Assembly: GCF_900089955.1 (NCBI RefSeq)
Contig: NZ_FLQX01000001.1
Span: forward strand, 62,001 to 126,000
Source of the DNA: Candidatus Accumulibacter aalborgensis
Lineage (GTDB): Bacteria; Pseudomonadota; Gammaproteobacteria; Burkholderiales; Rhodocyclaceae
Length of the DNA: 64,000 bases
Direction: 5' to 3'
Of the stretch, positions 56,849 through 64,000 are shown piece after piece. The translations under genes and the position numbers were made by a program. Each line of letters starts with the position of its first letter. The stretch's first letter is position 1. The notes beneath the pieces were generated by a model. It was not told the origin of the DNA. It searched no databases and saw nothing but the letters and a program-made list of their open reading frames with translations.

Positions 56849-57226
56849 GTGACGAAAAGCATCCCGGAGTTTTCCGCGCCGATCGCCGGAACCGAGGCGC
56901 CGCCGGAAATGCTCGCCGCTTGCCACCGCAGGACCGAAGCGCAATGCCAGGGCTTGAGGCGCCTGGTTCCGCACCTGTTTGCCCACGGCGCCGACGACGC
57001 GGCGCGTACGGCAGCGATCAGGCTGATGCGCTACTTCGACACAGCCGTTCTGCACCATTATGCCGATGAAGACGACGACCTCTTTCCTGCGTTGATCGAG
57101 TCGATGGCCGGATCGGACGCGATTTGCCTGCGCGAAATAATCGATGGGCTGACCGCCGATCGCCGCGCGCTGGAAGCGCGCTGGCACCACCTACGCGCCC
57201 AATGCTCTCAACGTAGCACGCCATAG
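56849..57226 (+). pseudogene. Hemerythrin-domain protein, 3' end lost to IS insertion
   Basis: 125 residues from a GTG. The HHE-type metal-binding region is present (TAVLHHYADEDDDLFPALIESMAG), with LAACHRRTEAQC upstream. The family normally continues for about 60 more residues with a second helix pair carrying further iron ligands. Here the last nine codons after LRAQ are encoded by the IS left end, starting inside the inverted repeat. Likely inactive or altered. Confidence 0.8.
57199..57212. repeat. Left terminal inverted repeat of IS4-family element
   Basis: CCAATGCTCTCAAC, matched exactly by the reverse complement of the right end. Identity continues imperfectly (CATAGNCATA block) to about 34 bp. 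Confidence 0.85.
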
Positions 57227-57397
57227 GCATAATTTCATCAGCGGCCGGAAAACGGGTTGCACGTCGGGCAGGTGCCCGGTAGGATGTCTATCCCCTTGAT
57301 ACAGAGGTAACATTTTATATGCCGCGATTTTTATGTCAACGTCGTTGACTCGTTCTCTAACTTCCTTTTTTCTCAAGCTTTTTTCATACAGTCGCGC

Positions 57398-58585
57398 TTG
57401 ACGGAGAAGGGTGTTCTCCCGAACAGGCATCTCAGTTTTCCCCGCCTGATCGCCTGCCTGCTCGGTGGATACACGTCCAAAGTGCAGTCTGAACGGGACG
57501 CCTTCTTCGCCAACCTGGCGAACCGCGCCGACCTGGCGCGAGAAGTCTCGGCGCAGGCCTTTGCCAAAGCCCGGAAGCAGGTCTCGGCAGCCGCCTTCTC
57601 GCTGCTCAACGATCACTTCCTCACCCTGGTCGATGCGCAGTTCGGCTTTCCCCTCTGGCATGGCCTGCGCGTCGTCGCCGGCGATGCCACGGACTTGCAC
57701 CTGACCCTGTTCGGCAAGACCCGTGACGGCAAGCGCTCTGTCCGCCACAAGGTCGAGGCCAAAGGCTTCGCGCTCTATCTGCCCGGGATCGAAATGACCC
57801 TGGCCGCCAAGCTTTATTCCCCCTAGGTCGGCGAACGCCAGATGCTCTTCGAGCACCTCGACAAACTCCGCCACAATGACCTCCTGGTGCTCGACCGCGG
57901 TTACCCGGCCTGCTGGCTCTTCGCCGCCTTGTTGCAACGAAAACTCCATTTCTGCGTGCGCGTTGACAGCCTCAATTTCAATGCCCTTAAAGCATTCCGC
58001 CAATCCGGTCTGCTCGAGCAAATCGTCACCCTGCCAGCGCCCTCCAAGCAGGATGCTCTTGATTACGAGATTGCCGCCACTCCTTGCCAAGTGCGCCTCA
58101 TTCGCCAGGTGTTCGGCCACAAGGTGCGCGTCCTTGTCACCTCGCTCCTCGACCTCGACGCCTACCCCGCCGCCGCCTTCGGCGCCCTCTATCACTCCCG
58201 CTGGAGAATTGAGGAAGCCTTCAAACGACTCAAGCATCGTCTCGCCCTGGAACAGATGTCGGGCATGTCCTGGCTGGCCGCACAACAAGACTTCGGCGCA
58301 AAAATCCTCTGCGACAACATCAATGCCTTGACCGTCCATGCCGCCAGTGAATCCCTTGATCCCAACACCCGCGCACACTACTTCATCAACCGCGGCGATT
58401 CCTTCTCTCGCATCAAGCGCACCCTCGGACGCTGGCTCCTCCACGGCCTTGATGCTCTCGACAATGTCGCCTCCGTCTTCGACGAACTCATCAAGAACCT
58501 CGTCCAGATAAAATCCAACCGGTCATACCCCAGAAACTTCACCAAAAAACCACATGAATCACACGCTTACAAGAGCGGGGTATGA
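57398..58585 (+). pseudogene. IS4-family transposase with internal amber stop
   Basis: One frame from about 57398 to 58585 broken only by TAG at 57824-57826, where CAG would restore a Gln. First DDE Asp lies in VAGDATDLHL (before the stop); the second Asp in VLDRGYPACW and the YREK signature in YHSRWRIEEAFKRLK (after it). The frame is open upstream to before 57335 without an ATG, with homologous-looking VNVVDSFSNF, so the start codon is unclear; an ATG at 57333 is in another frame ahead of two T6 runs. Confidence 0.85.
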
Positions 58586-58999
58586 CTATGTTCTGATTGG
58601 TTGAGAGCATTGGATCACCATGCCGTCGACGAAGTCGTGGAAAGCGTCGCCGATCAGGACAAGCGGCGCAGCGCGGCCATGCACCTCGCAGCCACTGTCG
58701 TGACAATGGCGCCAGAGCACAAGCTTCTCCAGTATGACGAACAGCACCATACCGGACAGTACTGTCGCACTGACGGCAATTGTCGGTGCTTGTTTCAGGG
58801 CTGCGGGAATCATGCCCAGGAAGGCCGCGCCGAGTAGCGTGCCCGTCGCACAGCTGATCAGGCACGGGACGAGACCTCTTCGGATGCCTTTGGGAACCAA
58901 CAGAAACAAGGCCGCGCCACCCACAGCCCCGACGCTGCCCAATAAGCTGAATCCGACTATCCATGGCAACATTCCGAGCCCACTGAGAATCTCTGTCAA
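58586..58999 (-). pseudogene. ZIP-family metal transporter, 3' half lost to IS
   Basis: 137 residues from a TTG at 58999 (or ATG at 58972). N-terminal membrane helices of the ZIP family: LPWIVGFSLLGSVGAVGGAAL, VPCLISCATGTLLGAAFLGMIP and AVSATVLSGMVLFVILEKLV, with a histidine-bearing loop WRHCHDSGCEVHG. The conserved HDFVDG in helix 4 is the last family sequence; after it the frame reads into the IS right end. The metal-binding helix 5 and the C terminus are gone. The TTG overlaps the stop of the upstream hydrolase. Confidence 0.82.
58600..58613. repeat. Right terminal inverted repeat of IS4-family element
   Basis: GTTGAGAGCATTGG, the reverse complement of the left repeat. Confidence 0.85.
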
Positions 59000-59739
59000 T
59001 CACGCGCTTGCGCGGTCGCGCCTGGCAGCATCCGGGCGAGCCAGTCAGCCATGTTGTCGGCGGCCGCTTGCCAATGTGCATCGAGCATCAGCGTGTGGCC
59101 AGCAGCCGGGATCACCGCCGCTTCGGCTTTCCAGCGCAAGCCAGTCAGCCCCAGTAGGGCAGGCGGGAAAACCGCGTCCGCCTCGCCTCCGACGACCAGA
59201 ACCGGCAGCGCCGGCCGGCGCCTGCCAATGCGCATCCCCAGCAGCGACAAGTCCAGGGTGGCGCGTCGGGACTCGGACTGGAACCAACCGGCGAAACGCA
59301 TCAGATCATCGATCTCGGTCTCGCGTGAGTAGTACACGCCGCGCATCGTGCGCGCGCTTTGCTCGCCGCCGGCAGGGTGAAGCTGTTCGCTGAAGAAAGC
59401 GGGTTGGGTCAGCGCAATTTTCATCGATGCGCCGAGCATGCCCCCGGGAGGCACCGGAGCCATGAGGATTGCTGCGTACGCTGCGAGAAAGCGTTCGACG
59501 ACGACGGTGCCCATTGAATGACCAATGACGATCGCCGGTGCAGGCAGTTCCTGTGCGACCTGTGCCGGATCCTCGACATAATCGTCGATTCCGAACCGGT
59601 CAAGCCGCTCGCGGCCCTCGCTGTCACCATGGCCCGAAAGGTCCAGCGCGTGGCAGTCGAATCCTCGGTGGTTGAAATAGGGCAGAAAATACTCGTCCCA
59701 ACAGCGCGCCGTGGCGTAAACGCCATGGACAAAGACCAA
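58996..59739 (-). pseudogene. Alpha/beta hydrolase with probable N-terminal frameshift
   Basis: 247 residues in the open frame. Hydrolase motifs: LVFVHGVYATARCWDEYF, DLSGHGDSEG, nucleophile elbow GHSMGT, VVGGEADAVFP and GHTLMLD for the catalytic Asp and His. The frame has no ATG at its start, only a TTG at 59739 inside the HG strand. An ATG at 59801 opens another frame (MTLRRIHTLHRPA) that looks like the missing N terminus, so a one-base shift between 59745 and 59800 is likely. Substrate unknown. Confidence 0.75.
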
Positions 59740-60016
59740 CGGCGGAAGAGACGTCGGCTGGCAGCCGGACGGTGCAGGGTGTGGATGCGTCTAAGCGTCA
59801 TGTCGATTCCAAAGAAGAAACAACGCCGCACGCCGGGTTTCGGCTTGCAGCCAGGAAATGTGCCACTGTTCTGTGCAAGTGATTGCGCGGCGGCATGGCC
59901 ACCAGGATGGCAGGTGACGGGTGCCGGCGGCGATCCGCTGTCCGAAACGGCTACACTGCCAGGTGTAATGCCGAAGCCGACAGCTGTGTGCCGCCAATCA
60001 ACTCGCCGATGTCAAA

Positions 60017-60601
60017 ATGTCTGTAGTCAATAGAATAGCCATGGCGCTGGGTTTTTCTCCCCGCGACCAGCGAAGTCGTCGACTGGTGGCAGTCATCGAA
60101 TGCGCCCTGAACCAGAATGCCCGCGATGCCGGCGCCGCCAGCTATCCGGCACTCAACAAAGCGATCCTCACACTCTGCATGCGATACGACGTGGGCATCG
60201 TGCAGATTCCCTGCCCGGAGATGCGTTTCATGGGGCTTGCCCGGGAGAGGCCGCCCGGGAAATCCATCCGTGAAGTGCTCGATACCCCGGCAGGCTGCCA
60301 GTGCTGCCTGGCGATCAGCCTGGAACTGGTCGCCACCCTTCGGGACTACCAGAACAACAACTGCCGATTGCTGGCTATCCTCGGAGGGAATCCGCAGAGC
60401 CCGGGTTGTGCCGTCCACGTGCAGTGCGAGACGGCTGATCCGGGGCGCCTTGCCGCACCATCGGGCGTTCTCATGCGCATCCTCCAGGAGGAGTTGCGCA
60501 AGCAAGGAATCGACGTTCCTTTCAAGGGAATGCGCGATTGCAATCGAGACTTATTGCAGCGGGACTTGCGATGGCTGGAAGCGTTGTTCAAAAACGCGTA
60601 A
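60017..60601 (+). CDS. TudS-related putative desulfidase/metal-binding protein
   Basis: 194 residues. The pattern LVAVIECALNQNAR (Cys29), GIVQIPCPEM (Cys66) and GGNPQSPGC (Cys131) fits the three-cysteine motif of the TudS-like (CD3072/DUF523-related) group, where three cysteines hold a [4Fe-4S] cluster used to remove sulfur from thio-compounds. Further cysteines (Cys94, 96, 97) are in the middle. Substrate unknown. Alone on the plus strand between the hydrolase and the MBL gene. Confidence 0.65.
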   Translation: MSVVNRIAMALGFSPRDQRSRRLVAVIECALNQNARDAGAASYPALNKAILTLCMRYDVGIVQIPCPEMRFMGLARERPPGKSIREVLDTPAGCQCCLAISLELVATLRDYQNNNCRLLAILGGNPQSPGCAVHVQCETADPGRLAAPSGVLMRILQEELRKQGIDVPFKGMRDCNRDLLQRDLRWLEALFKNA

Positions 60602-60661
60602 GCAGGACTCAGGCAGCAAAGCGACACTTCGACCACGCGGTTCGCGCTGCCCCCCCCAGAT

Positions 60662-60682
60662 CCCCTACGGCAACCTTAGGGG
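60662..60682 (-). terminator. Weak hairpin at the MBL gene end
   Basis: CCCCTA/TAGGGG stem with a 9-nt loop overlapping the stop codon region. Possible terminator of the operon, weak and with no T run. Confidence 0.3.
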
Positions 60683-61632
60683 TTCGATGCACGTTCCTGT
60701 CCCAGATCCAGCACGTCACCGTTACCCAGGAACAAATCGGTCTGTGAGCCGTTTCGGGCGCTTCCCCGTTGTACCGGCAGGCCGCTGGCCAGCATCTTCT
60801 CGACAGCCGTACGCCCGGTACAATGGTTGCAACCGATCCTGGCGATGCCATAGCCGGCCAGGGCCTTGACGATCTCGTCGCGCTGGCTGTCCCAATCTTC
60901 CAGGGGCGACAGATGGAGCCCGCCATAGATCGCGTGGATGTGCTCGCCACCGGCGAAGGTACGACGCGCGTAGTCGAGCAAGTTGAGGACCCCTCCGTGG
61001 CCGCAGCCGGTGATCATCGTCAAACCCTGGTTCTGTAGGTTGGCATAGAGGACGTTTTCCCCGTTCACCTGCAACAGCGTGCTCATCGGGAAACTGGCCA
61101 GAGCCAGACCCGGAAGCAGCACCAGCGGTTGCTCGGTGGGCACGGTGATCACGCTGCCGGTATGCCCCTGTTGCTGGATGAATGCCAGGCCGACGGGATG
61201 GAAGCCTTCCGGCAGGTAGATCGGAATATCCGGACAGTGCTTGAGCGTCGAGCCAATCCCCCAGAAATGATCGAAATGCTCGTGGCTGACGATCAATGCC
61301 TCGATCTTGCCCTCCTGCAGCAGGCGGTCGATGCCCTCTTCGGCGAAGCGGCGGTCCATCCAGTCGGGGTTCCAACCGGTATCGAAGAGCAGGCGGCGCA
61401 CGCTGCCATCGAGCGCCTCGGTTTCCAGCAGCGCCGAGAAGCCGGCGGCGTTCTCGGCGTGCAGTGATCCAAACGGCGGCCAGGGGATGGCGTATTGATC
61501 GACCTGGGCACCGCCAGCGGCGCGGATGTCGTCGAAGACAGTGGCCGTATCGAACCAGCCAGTTTCCGAGACACAGAGAATTCGTAGGCGCTTCAGGGCG
61601 CCAATATCAAGCTTGGAAGAAGTCGTGGCCAT
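60676..61632 (-). CDS. MBL-fold metallo-hydrolase
   Basis: 318 residues. Metal site HxHxDH at His117, His119, Asp121, His122 (SHEHFDHFWG), with later TGCGHGG and GGLHL. The branch resembles the 7,8-dihydropterin-6-methyl-transferase-like MBL proteins that often occur beside NifX-like genes. It follows the NifX-like gene after 5 bp, so it is third in the Rieske-NifX-MBL operon. Confidence 0.85.
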   Translation of the reverse strand: MATTSSKLDIGALKRLRILCVSETGWFDTATVFDDIRAAGGAQVDQYAIPWPPFGSLHAENAAGFSALLETEALDGSVRRLLFDTGWNPDWMDRRFAEEGIDRLLQEGKIEALIVSHEHFDHFWGIGSTLKHCPDIPIYLPEGFHPVGLAFIQQQGHTGSVITVPTEQPLVLLPGLALASFPMSTLLQVNGENVLYANLQNQGLTMITGCGHGGVLNLLDYARRTFAGGEHIHAIYGGLHLSPLEDWDSQRDEIVKALAGYGIARIGCNHCTGRTAVEKMLASGLPVQRGSARNGSQTDLFLGNGDVLDLGQERASNP

Positions 61633-61637
61633 GGTCT

Positions 61638-62018
61638 TTACCTCGCGACGTCGGAGAAATGGCCGTGCTCATGGCAGTGACCCCCCCGTGGAACAGGCAA
61701 GCGTTCGAGGCGATTACCGAGCATCGCCGATACGGCGGCATCGGGATCTTTCTCCCTCGTGACTACGGGAAGGATTCCGCTCTGCATCAGGCGTTCAAAA
61801 AGGCCGGGGCCCATACCGCCCGTAATCAGCGTATTGATTCCGACCAGCGGTTCAGCAAGTTGGTGGTGGCTGGCGTGCAAGCTCTGTTCGATGGAAACCT
61901 CGACCAGGCGTTTTCCGCTCACCACGCCCTTTTCAACATCGTAGATCCAGAATTTGCGGCACTTGCCGGCGTGCTCGGTGATGGTTTTGCGGTTCTGGCT
62001 GGTGACGGCGATTTTCAT
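61638..62018 (-). CDS. NifX/NifB-type dinitrogenase cofactor-binding family protein
   Basis: 126 residues from MKIAVTSQNR. The RNase H-like fold of the NifX family is seen as MKIAVTSQNRKTITEHAGKC, FWIYDVEKG and LITGGMGPGLFERL. It ends with a His/Cys-rich tail (GGHCHEHGH) that could bind metal or a cluster. No nif genes are nearby, so it probably carries another Fe-S or Mo cluster. Middle gene of the three-gene operon. Confidence 0.82.
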   Translation of the reverse strand: MKIAVTSQNRKTITEHAGKCRKFWIYDVEKGVVSGKRLVEVSIEQSLHASHHQLAEPLVGINTLITGGMGPGLFERLMQSGILPVVTREKDPDAAVSAMLGNRLERLPVPRGGHCHEHGHFSDVAR

Positions 62019-62102
62019 GATTTGTCCTTCCATATACGTTTTGTAGCCTCGGCGCGAAGCGGCCGCGTGCTGTTACGAAATGCAGTGTCATTGGCTGGGC
62101 AG

Positions 62103-62723
62103 TCAGGCTTGCCCACGCGTGTCGCTGCCGATCAGCAGGCGGCTGTCGGTGAGGTAACTGTGGGGGGGAATCTCCAGGTTGGTCGGCGCCGGTTTATCCT
62201 TGAAGACGCGGCCGGCGAAATCGAAAGTCGATCCGTGGCAGGGGCAGAGGAAGCCGCCGGGCCAGTCCGCACCCAGAGCCGGGTCACCGGCCTCGAAAGC
62301 CTTGCTCGGCGAGCAGCCAAGATGCGTGCAGATGCCCACTGCGACGAGGTATTCCGGCTTGAGCGAGCGCTGGTGGTTGTGTGCGTAGTCCGGTTGTTGT
62401 GGTGCCTTCGAACCTGGATCGGCGAGCCTCGCCTCGTCCTTCGCGAGAGAGGCGAGCATTTCCGGCGTACGGTGCAGAATCCATACCGGTTTGCCACGCC
62501 ATTCGACGACCATCATTTCACCGGGCGCGAGCGAGCCGATGTCGACTTCCACCGGGGCGCCGGCGGCCTTTGCCCGTTCGGAAGGCAGCAGGCTGGCGAC
62601 GAAAGGGACGACTGCCGTCAAGGCCAGCGCGCCGCCGAGCCCGGCGGTAGCTAGCAGCCACCGCCGACGAGCCGGACTGTCGGTGACGACGAATGATTCG
62701 CCTTGGCAGACAATTTGGCTCAT
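62103..62723 (-). CDS. Lone Rieske [2Fe-2S] protein (PetA type)
   Basis: 206 residues. N-terminal Tat-like RRR plus one helix (about 23-45). Cluster ligands Cys132/His134 (CTHLGC) and Cys160/His163 (CPCHGS), with Cys137 and Cys162 for the disulfide. It is a bc1-type Rieske protein, but no cytochrome b or c1 gene is beside it; instead NifX- and MBL-type genes follow. So it is probably a paralog with another partner. Confidence 0.9.
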   Translation of the reverse strand: MSQIVCQGESFVVTDSPARRRWLLATAGLGGALALTAVVPFVASLLPSERAKAAGAPVEVDIGSLAPGEMMVVEWRGKPVWILHRTPEMLASLAKDEARLADPGSKAPQQPDYAHNHQRSLKPEYLVAVGICTHLGCSPSKAFEAGDPALGADWPGGFLCPCHGSTFDFAGRVFKDKPAPTNLEIPPHSYLTDSRLLIGSDTRGQA

Positions 62724-62891
62724 GTTGATTTCCCTGGTAAGTGGTCTATTCTCGATCGCCGGTCTCACTGACTATTCCACCGACTCAAACGAGCCAATAT
62801 CACTGAATACTTATCAAGATTCGTGCCAGCCTTCAGGCAAGAGAACGAACGACGGAAAAACAATGGCTTGCGAGGCCGTCGCCCAAACGCT

Positions 62892-62907
62892 GACAATTTT
62901 TTTGCCA
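62892..62907 (-). promoter_or_regulatory. Candidate sigma-54 promoter of the Rieske operon
   Basis: On the minus strand TGGCA (62903-62907) and TTGTC (62892-62896) have the -24/-12 spacing, with GG at -24 and GT in place of GC at -12. It lies 170 bp before the Rieske ATG and facing away from the divergent sigma-54 activator gene. Confidence 0.5.
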
Positions 62908-62913
62908 GGCTCT

Positions 62914-62958
62914 TGCCGATATGGCAGTATTTGGCAGTCGAATTGGCGGATACGGCAG
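62914..62958. promoter_or_regulatory. Palindrome and phased GGCAG repeats, possible activator site
   Basis: TGCC-N5-GGCA at 62914-62926, then GGCAG, GGCAG, GGCGG, GGCAG starting at 62923, 62933, 62945 and 62954. Spacings of 9-12 bp put them roughly on one helix face. Placed as an upstream activating sequence for the sigma-54 promoter. Confidence 0.45.
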
Positions 62959-62973
62959 AACTGGTGACATCCC

Positions 62974-64000
62974 ATGGCAGTTGAGCAAGCATCCCTGGCA
63001 GAACTGGTTTCGTTCCTGGAGACCTTCCCCGAACCGCACATTCTGTGCGACCGTGACTATCGGATCCTGGCCGCAAATGCGGCTTATCGAGCCAACTGGG
63101 TCGATCAAACAGAGGTCGTTGGCCGCAAGTGCTTCGAGGTGTCGCACCGATACACGGTGCCCTGCGACCAGGCGGGCGAGTCGTGTCCGCTACAACGCAG
63201 CCTGCAGTCTGGCCAGCGCGAGCGCGTGCTGCATCTCCATTACACGTCACACGGCGAGAGCTTCGAGAACATTGAGCTGTCGCCGATCCGCGACGCCAGC
63301 GGCACAATCGTGTATTACGTCGAGAAGCTGGAGCCCCTGCCGAGAGCGCCCAGTCTTGGTGACGTCCAGGGTCTGATCGGTCGTTCGCCAGCCTTCGTGA
63401 AGATGATGGAACTGGTCGCGCGGGTGGCGCCTTCGGACGCCTCCGTGTTGCTGCAGGGGGAGTCGGGTACCGGCAAGGAACTGGTCGCCAATGCCATCCA
63501 TCAGCTCAGCCGGCGCGCCAAACACCCCTTCGTTGCCGTTGATTGCTCGGGATTGCCGGAAACGCTGTTCGAGAGCGCATTGTTTGGCCATGAGCGCGGG
63601 GCCTTCACCGGCGCGACGACACGAACGACCGGGCTGGTCGAGGCGGCGTCGGGCGGCACGCTGTTTCTCGACGAACTGGGCGATATCCCGCTCTCGATCC
63701 AGGTCAAGCTGTTGCGGCTGCTGGAAACCGGCACCTATCGGCGGGTGGGTTCACCGGAACTGCGCAAGGCCGAAGTCCGGGTCGTCTCCGCTACCCATCG
63801 TCCACTGACGGAAATGGTGGGCGAAGGTCTTTTCAGGCAGGACTTGTTCTACCGGTTGAACACCTTCCCGATCCACCTGCCGCCATTGCGACAGCGGGGT
63901 GATGACGTCTTGCTGCTGGCCGAGACATTGCTCGATCGCGTCTCTGGTGGTCGCCTCCGCAGCCGCCTGTCTCCGGAGGCGGCCGCCTGGCTGCGCGGCT
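62974..64000 (+). CDS. Sigma-54 activator with cysteine-bearing PAS domain (cut by window edge)
   Basis: The frame runs from the ATG at 62974 to the window end (342 codons). An N-terminal PAS domain (about 10-120) carries Cys53, His58, Cys64 and Cys71 (KCFEVSHRY, TVPCDQ, ESCPL), suggesting a metal, heme or Fe-S sensor. The AAA+ domain has Walker A GESGTGKEL (162-170), GAFTGA (209-214) and Walker B GGTLFLDEL. The C-terminal helix-turn-helix is outside the window. No receiver domain. It is divergent from the Rieske operon and probably controls it. Confidence 0.9.
   Translation, partial: MAVEQASLAELVSFLETFPEPHILCDRDYRILAANAAYRANWVDQTEVVGRKCFEVSHRYTVPCDQAGESCPLQRSLQSGQRERVLHLHYTSHGESFENIELSPIRDASGTIVYYVEKLEPLPRAPSLGDVQGLIGRSPAFVKMMELVARVAPSDASVLLQGESGTGKELVANAIHQLSRRAKHPFVAVDCSGLPETLFESALFGHERGAFTGATTRTTGLVEAASGGTLFLDELGDIPLSIQVKLLRLLETGTYRRVGSPELRKAEVRVVSATHRPLTEMVGEGLFRQDLFYRLNTFPIHLPPLRQRGDDVLLLAETLLDRVSGGRLRSRLSPEAAAWLRG

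Larger units (their letters stand above)
57199..58613 (+). mobile_element. IS4-family insertion sequence, 1415 bp
   Basis: Bounded by 14-bp perfect terminal inverted repeats that extend imperfectly to about 34 bp. It encodes a DDE transposase interrupted by a stop codon. No target duplication is visible (left flank ends CGCGC, right flank begins ATCACC), and both neighbouring genes are cut, so sequence between two insertion points was probably deleted. Probably immobile itself unless helped in trans. Confidence 0.88.

Overview
The window looks like chromosome from a GC-rich (above 60% by eye) Gram-negative betaproteobacterium, most like the Rhodocyclales / 'Candidatus Accumulibacter' group. 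This rests on gene order: tol-pal-cpoB-queE, an isc operon with a second NifS-type desulfurase between iscR and iscS, trmJ-cysE-iscR, rplU-rpmA-obgE-proB, ampD-pilR-pilS, and a complete MSHA pilus operon. The species call is inference. I see no prophage, integron or CRISPR array.

Layout. 1-2.7 kb: end of tolB, pal, cpoB, queE and a PilZ protein (+). 2.9-11.8 kb: a minus-strand block trmJ, cysE, iscR, nifS-like, iscS, iscU, iscA, hscB, hscA, fdx, iscX and a DUF2237 gene, with a recognisable iscR promoter and IscR-type box. 11.8-17 kb: suhB, a CurA-type reductase, tRNA-Ala/tRNA-Glu with a strong promoter, two alpha/beta hydrolases and a lipoprotein. 17-21 kb: leuD, a tiny coupled ORF, leuC and cimA. 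21-25.4 kb: an RND efflux pair plus a DUF2892 protein. 25.4-29.2 kb: ampD, pilR, pilS and a PP0621-type protein. 29.4-33.6 kb: tRNA-Pro, ispB, rplU, rpmA, obgE, proB.

33.6-52.1 kb is a type IV pilus (MSHA) locus: a PilZ/flagellar-brake-like gene, then mshE, an orphan DNA methyltransferase, mshG, pilins mshA/C/D/O/P, the large mshQ, then mshI, a PilN-like gene, mshJ, K, L, M and N. MshE carries two 24-residue MshEN motifs, so c-di-GMP probably controls pilus extension. PilS-PilR, a sigma-54 pilus regulator pair, is encoded 9 kb away.

52-64 kb is accessory DNA with several damaged genes: a cupin behind four closely spaced hairpins; a PTS enzyme I fused to a GNAT acetyltransferase; a PLP enzyme with an internal in-frame deletion; a MarR/PAS/hemerythrin group cut by a 1.4-kb IS4-family element whose other side cuts a ZIP transporter; a hydrolase with a probable N-terminal frameshift; and a TudS-related protein. 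The right edge holds a lone Rieske protein, a NifX-like protein and an MBL-fold hydrolase (minus), opposite a sigma-54 activator with a cysteine-bearing PAS domain. A candidate -24/-12 promoter and phased repeats lie between them. That module, the EI-GNAT fusion and the methyltransferase inside the msh operon are the best candidates for undescribed biology.
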